From positions 1 to 11,809 of the forward strand of contig JANWZY010000072.1 of NCBI GenBank assembly GCA_025061935.1: a DNA stretch of 11,809 nucleotides, given 5' to 3'. Shown here in pieces: positions 8,030 to 11,809 of the stretch; position 1 is the first letter of the stretch; the number at the start of each line of letters is the position of its first letter. Made by a program: the position numbers and the translations under genes. The DNA comes from Verrucomicrobiia bacterium. GTDB taxonomy: Bacteria > Verrucomicrobiota > Verrucomicrobiia > Limisphaerales > DTLC01. The notes below the pieces were generated by a model. That model worked only from the letters and a program-made list of their open reading frames with translations. It did not search any database and had not been told where the DNA came from.

Positions 8030-9754
8030 CTACCGCCCAAGCGCGCACAACATTTGCCCTGCCAACCAGTGCGCTTCCCGACTGCCTTCGATGCCGCGTG
8101 CAGCGACAAGTGTGCCGCCAGATCGAAGTTTGATCTGAATGTCGCAATAAAGAATCAGCGCCATACCTGCCTGAGCCGTTGCACCTGTCACACCGGTTAC
8201 GTCCGCAATATCTGATGCTGGCATTGTTCGAGAGCCGACACCGAACAAACCGCCAGTGAACGTGATTCCGTTACGGTCAACCACCACACGGTGCCTGCTG
8301 AACCATTCGTTTAGCGCGCTGTACAATACAACCACGTCTGCTAAAGCAAAAGCAACATCGAATAAAATTGGCGCTCCAAAGTAAATGACGACCACAAGAA
8401 GTCCGGTCCACAGGACCCCAAAACGCGGTCAACAATACAGCCAGCCTACGATTTCGCGCCGGTGGAAAAAAGAACTCGGCACTGCTGTCAGGCCGCCATT
8501 CCACGCGTATGGGAAAGTCTGGTGGCGGTTGGAAATCCGCAAGTTCGGCTTGGCGCTTGAGTTGCGCACGCTCGGACGCCTCGATCTGTTCACCCGTTTG
8601 TGCACTCGGCGCAACATGGAACACTGGCACTTCGAATTGTGCAACGTAATCGACCCCTGGCAGGCGCGCTGTCGCCTCGAGCTGCCACAGTATCCGGTCA
8701 TGCGGATTGTCGCTGTTTGTCTAGGGACACTCAACAGGGACGGCGAATAACACGGGCACCGTATCGGTGAAATCAAAATCAACGCGAGCTTCATCCTGCC
8801 ACAAAATTGACTCATGCGTGGTGCTTCTTTTGCCCGTGCCTGAGACATACCGCCGAATGCATCTTAGTTTTAACGTAAACCCGTCTTCAGGGCGTATGGG
8901 GCGGGGCGCAGCCGGATGCGCCCCTCCAACGCTCCACCAATCACGCCAGGCACAGTCGCAAGCTCCAGAATCGATTCGCCGACTTGCGCCAGCGCAACGT
9001 TGCGCGCACTGCCCAACTGACAAGCCCCAACCCAACCGCCGGGAACACCATCAGCGCCAAAGCGGCTTTGTTTTGAGCCACTGCGCCTGGCATCAGCACA
9101 ACGGTTACGGGCCACGCAATTGCATTCCAAAAGAGCGCGGAAACCCAAGCGACTCGCATGTGCTGCGCGAGTTGCAAACAACGCGCCCCGCAGCCCAATC
9201 CGCACGTGTTTCACAGGGCAATTTAGGTGTAGCCTGCCGGCGCCGCTGGTTTCGGATACGCTGTACAAACATGGCCACACCCAACGAAAAAAAATGCCAG
9301 CGGAACCAGCATATACCACCCTGCAACAAATTCGCGCCGCAGCACAGCTTCGCTCGGATCACCGGGATTAACATAACAGGCCGTTGTACTGCCGACCGAA
9401 TAACGGTTGGTCACTGCCTCCGCGTGGCTTCGGCTGCCTGAAGTCGCCGGCATGAAATCGTACCGACTCGATTCATGGGTAACCCCCTGGAAGCTGTACC
9501 GGTAGCGGACCACGAACCTGTAGGAAGCTTTATCGCCACTGTCGCGGGTTATTACTTCACTCGATACGATTTGACACGGCACAGCCGGCCACGAGCGCCT
9601 TGGAAACTTTCATCAACGACTGGATGACCATAAAGAAAGTCATCACACCGGCCCCAATGGTAACAAGGCCGGGCACCGCCAGCGAGGCAGCTATGCTCCC
9701 AGGGCGAGTAGGCTGTCGCAGTCCGCCTTTTCCCCGGTTTTTAAGCTCTGTCAT
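8030..9754 (-). pseudogene. Decayed DUF3592-type multi-membrane protein gene
   Basis: One protein of about 570 codons can be followed only by changing frame. From the ATG at 9754: a membrane segment (SLAVPGLVTIGAGVMTFF); a DUF3592-like domain (CQIVSSEVITRDSGDKAS, then CYVNPGDPSEAVL); further membrane segments (WYMLVPLAFF, WVSALFWNAIAWPV); a soluble part (ESILELATVPGVIGGALEG, then SGTGKRSTTHESILWQDE, LPGVDYVAQFEVPVFHV); a hydrophobic pair; and a C-terminal domain ending GIEGSREAHWLAGQM. Lesions: +1 near 9592-9600; +1 in an eight-T tract (9287-9294); a frame change between about 9180 and 9225; -1 at 8981-8985, where one added T restores KFGES; -1 near 8890-8902; TAG at 8721-8723; +1 at TTTTGGGG (8416-8423). 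Function is unknown; the family is membrane-anchored. Neighbours thiC and serS are intact, which argues for real decay over poor sequencing. Confidence 0.85.
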
Positions 9755-9909
9755 TGCCGTAAGTTACGGGAACCGTTCTCGGCGCGTTAATCCGACGTCA
9801 ACACTCTTTGCTTTACCGACGGGACACTTTCGGCAAGACAGAGTACTTGCGGAAGTCTGCAGCTTCGTAATCCGCACAATGCGTATAAATGCCTGTTTCC
9901 TGAAGGGCC

Positions 9910-11730
9910 CTACCCAGCGAGTAATTTGCGGACTTGTTCGGTGATCCGCATCGCGCAGAACTGCGGGCCGCACATCGAGCAGAAATGCGCAAGTTTCGCG
10001 CTGTCTTCTGGCAACGTCTGATCGTGATATGCGCGTGCAGTGACAGGGTCTAAACAGAGGTTGAATTGGTCTTCCCACTGGAACTCGGCGCGGGCCATGC
10101 TAAGTGCATTGTCACGGTGACGCGCCGCAGGGTGGCCCTTCGCCAAGTCGGCCGCATGCGCAGCGATTTTGTACGCTATGACGCCAGCCTTCACGTCTTC
10201 CTTGGTTGGTAGCCCAAGGTGTTCTTTCGGCGTGACGTAGCAAAGCATCGCTGCGCCGTACCACCCGATCATCGCCGCGCCGATTGCGCTGGCCAAATGA
10301 TCGTGCCCCGCAGCAACGTCCGTCACCAAAGGCCCAAGCGTGTAAAACGGCGCCTCGGCGCACCATTCGAGCTGCCTTATCATATTCTCCTCGATCAAGT
10401 GTAGCGGCACATGGCCTGGCCCCTCATTCATAACCTGCACATCATGCTCCCACGCGCGCCGCGTTAGCTCACCCTGTACTTGCAACTCGGCGAACTGCGC
10501 TTCGTCATTTGCGTCGGCAATCGAGCCTGGGCGCAAACCATCCCCAATGCTCACCGCTACATCGTAGGCAGCCAAGATTTCGCAGATTTCATCCCAATGC
10601 GTGTAAAGGAAATTCTCCTGATTATGCGCTAGACACCATTTGGCAATTATACTACCGCCGCGGCTGACTATGCCCGCGACACGATTTACAGCCAAAGGAA
10701 TGAATCGCAACAGCAACGCTGCATGGATAGTGACGTAATCAACCCCTTGCTCGGCGTGTTCGATAAGTGTTTCGCGGAACACGTCCCAAGTAAGCTCTTC
10801 GGGTTTACCCCCGACTTTTTCCACCGCCTCGTAAATCGGCACTGTCCCAATGGGCACAGGTGAATTTCGCAAAATCCACTCACGCGTAAGATAAAGGTCA
10901 CGCCCCGTTGAAAGGTCCATCACGGTGTCAGCACCCCAACCAATAGCCCAAAGCATTTTTTCGACCTCGGCTTCCGGACCAGACGCAAGCGCGCTGCTGC
11001 CGATGTTCGCGTTTATCTTCACCAGAAAGTTGCGCCCGATGATCATTGGCTCACACTCCGGGTGGTTGATGTTGGCCGGTATAATTGCGCGACCTGCAGC
11101 AACTTCTTGGCGGACAAACTCGGGCGTGATTTCAGCAGGTATGCGTTGCGGGAACCGGCGCAACACTAGCGGTACCGAATCACTATCCCGCCCGGTTATA
11201 GAGCTGGGGGTGCGAGGTACATCACTCACCCGAGTCGCGCCGTCCGGAACGCGTCGCGTATCCGCCACGCGCATGTTTTCGCGGATCGCGACAAATTCCA
11301 TTTCCGGCGTAATTATGCCCGCCCGCGCGTAGGCGCGCTGAGTAATCTTCCGACCAGGCTTGGCGCGCAACACCGGCCGACCACCGAAAAGCAAATTATC
11401 CAACCCAGTCCCCTCACCATCCAATGAGCACCGACGCACCCGCACCTCTTCCACATCGCCCCGCATTCGTATCCATTCCAGTCGGAACGGTGGCAACCCC
11501 TCCGATATGGTCCCTTCAAACTCTGGGTCGCCCCACGGCCCAGTGGTGTCGTAAATGCGGACATGCGCCCTCGGCTCGGCCTTGCCACACCCTGCCTTGC
11601 TCGAGGCAAGCGCAACTTCACGCATCGGGACACGCACATACGGATGAATCGTGCCCGAAACGTAAATCCGCTTCGAGTATTCGGCAGGTGTACCCCGAAG
11701 TAACGTTGCAAGCTGAAAGCATTTCTTCAT
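9910..11730 (-). CDS. thiC: Phosphomethylpyrimidine synthase ThiC
   Basis: Radical SAM enzyme that rearranges aminoimidazole ribotide into hydroxymethylpyrimidine phosphate, the pyrimidine half of thiamin. From the ATG at 11730 it has 606 residues, a normal length. The N-terminal ThiC-associated domain is present (RIYVSGTIHPYVRVPMREV, then IYDTTGPWGDPEFEG). The barrel carries ARAGIITPEMEFVAIREN, HPECEPMIIGRNF, NANIGSSALAS, SIGDGLRPGSIADANDEAQ and MNEGPGHVPLH. The C-terminal cluster motif CSMCGPQFC (Cys584, Cys587, Cys592) supplies the three cysteines for the 4Fe-4S cluster, with the non-classical CxxCxxxxC spacing of ThiC. A GTG at 11739 could add three residues, but the ATG is better placed relative to the Shine-Dalgarno site. 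No other thi gene lies in the window. The gene is followed by 155 bases without a recognised feature, then the pseudogene in the same direction. Confidence 0.98.
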   Translation of the reverse strand: MKKCFQLATLLRGTPAEYSKRIYVSGTIHPYVRVPMREVALASSKAGCGKAEPRAHVRIYDTTGPWGDPEFEGTISEGLPPFRLEWIRMRGDVEEVRVRRCSLDGEGTGLDNLLFGGRPVLRAKPGRKITQRAYARAGIITPEMEFVAIRENMRVADTRRVPDGATRVSDVPRTPSSITGRDSDSVPLVLRRFPQRIPAEITPEFVRQEVAAGRAIIPANINHPECEPMIIGRNFLVKINANIGSSALASGPEAEVEKMLWAIGWGADTVMDLSTGRDLYLTREWILRNSPVPIGTVPIYEAVEKVGGKPEELTWDVFRETLIEHAEQGVDYVTIHAALLLRFIPLAVNRVAGIVSRGGSIIAKWCLAHNQENFLYTHWDEICEILAAYDVAVSIGDGLRPGSIADANDEAQFAELQVQGELTRRAWEHDVQVMNEGPGHVPLHLIEENMIRQLEWCAEAPFYTLGPLVTDVAAGHDHLASAIGAAMIGWYGAAMLCYVTPKEHLGLPTKEDVKAGVIAYKIAAHAADLAKGHPAARHRDNALSMARAEFQWEDQFNLCLDPVTARAYHDQTLPEDSAKLAHFCSMCGPQFCAMRITEQVRKLLAG

Positions 11731-11732
11731 TT

Positions 11733-11741
11733 CTCTCACCT
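11733..11741 (-). promoter_or_regulatory. Shine-Dalgarno site deciding the thiC start
   Basis: On the minus strand AGGTGAGAG lies just before the ATG at 11730, with the AGGTGA core at normal spacing. The alternative GTG at 11739 sits inside this motif, which favours the ATG. Confidence 0.6.
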
Positions 11742-11747
11742 AGCCAT

Positions 11748-11787
11748 GCTCGAGCAGAACGTCTTAGTCAGAACTTATCTGCCGAGC
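11748..11787 (-). promoter_or_regulatory. Hairpin in the thiC leader
   Basis: On the minus strand GCTCGGCAGA (11778-11787) can pair with TCTGCTCGAGC (11748-11758): two five-base-pair helices separated by a single bulged T, closing a loop of 19 bases. The stem ends six bases before the Shine-Dalgarno site, so it could affect translation. It lacks the CUGAGA and ACCUGAUCUGGAUAAUGC-type signatures of a TPP riboswitch. The window ends 79 bases upstream of the ATG, so only this part of the leader can be judged. Confidence 0.4.
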
Positions 11788-11809
11788 TATCAAGACCCAA
11801 ATAGCTATT

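Noticed and set aside
7840..8109. Upstream in-frame extension of serS by 90 codons
   Set aside because: The extension has no resemblance to SerS, overlaps the 3' end of the decayed gene and the candidate promoter, and would make the enzyme far longer than the family.
8721..8723. Reading the in-frame TAG in the DUF3592-type gene as a recoded codon
   Set aside because: TAG ends glgA and thiC here as an ordinary stop, and the same gene carries several frameshifts, so a nonsense mutation is the simpler reading.
8767..9441. 224-codon plus-strand open frame
   Set aside because: It is antisense to the DUF3592-type pseudogene; the minus-strand reading explains the region with family-like sequence, the plus-strand reading does not.
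9757..9769. Palindrome CCGTAAGTTACGG before the pseudogene start as a terminator of thiC
   Set aside because: The arms leave almost no loop and no T-run follows; it also sits directly at the pseudogene start. Probably chance.

Overview
The window looks like a chromosomal stretch of a Gram-negative-type bacterium, most plausibly Verrucomicrobiota. That placement is an inference from remembered family resemblance: the long signal peptidase I with a large insert, and the DUF3592-type membrane protein. No rRNA or marker phylogeny is available here. Base composition is moderate in the genes and visibly more AT-rich in the gap at 4561-5053. I see no phage, transposon, CRISPR or secretion-island genes.

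Layout. The left part reads rightward: a phosphoglucomutase/phosphomannomutase cut off at its 5' end by the window edge (2-1306), lepA (1409-3199) and a type I signal peptidase, lepB (3325-4560). The lepA-lepB order is the familiar pairing seen in many bacteria. A 493-bp convergent gap follows (4561-5053), which may hold the start of a truncated acetolactate synthase-like gene (about 4961-5060). Everything to the right reads leftward: thiC (9910-11730), a shattered DUF3592-type membrane-protein gene (8030-9754), serS (6538-7839) and glgA (5054-6520). serS and glgA are separated by only 17 bases and probably share a transcript. A well-spaced promoter lies directly on the serS GTG start.

Functionally this is mostly housekeeping: sugar-phosphate isomerisation and glycogen synthesis (pgm, glgA), translation (lepA, serS), protein export (lepB) and thiamin biosynthesis (thiC). 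These genes are distributed and do not form one pathway, although the mutase and glycogen synthase could act in the same glucose-1-phosphate to glycogen route.

The most informative anomaly is the DUF3592-type gene. Its protein can be followed nearly end to end, but only by crossing six reading-frame changes and one in-frame TAG, while the five complete neighbouring genes are intact. Together with the possible ilvB stub, this suggests local gene decay, as in a lineage undergoing genome reduction. I found no convincing novel multi-gene system. The points worth following up are the pseudogene, a predicted leaderless serS mRNA, the roughly 110-residue insert in LepB, and a thiC leader with a hairpin but no recognisable TPP riboswitch.
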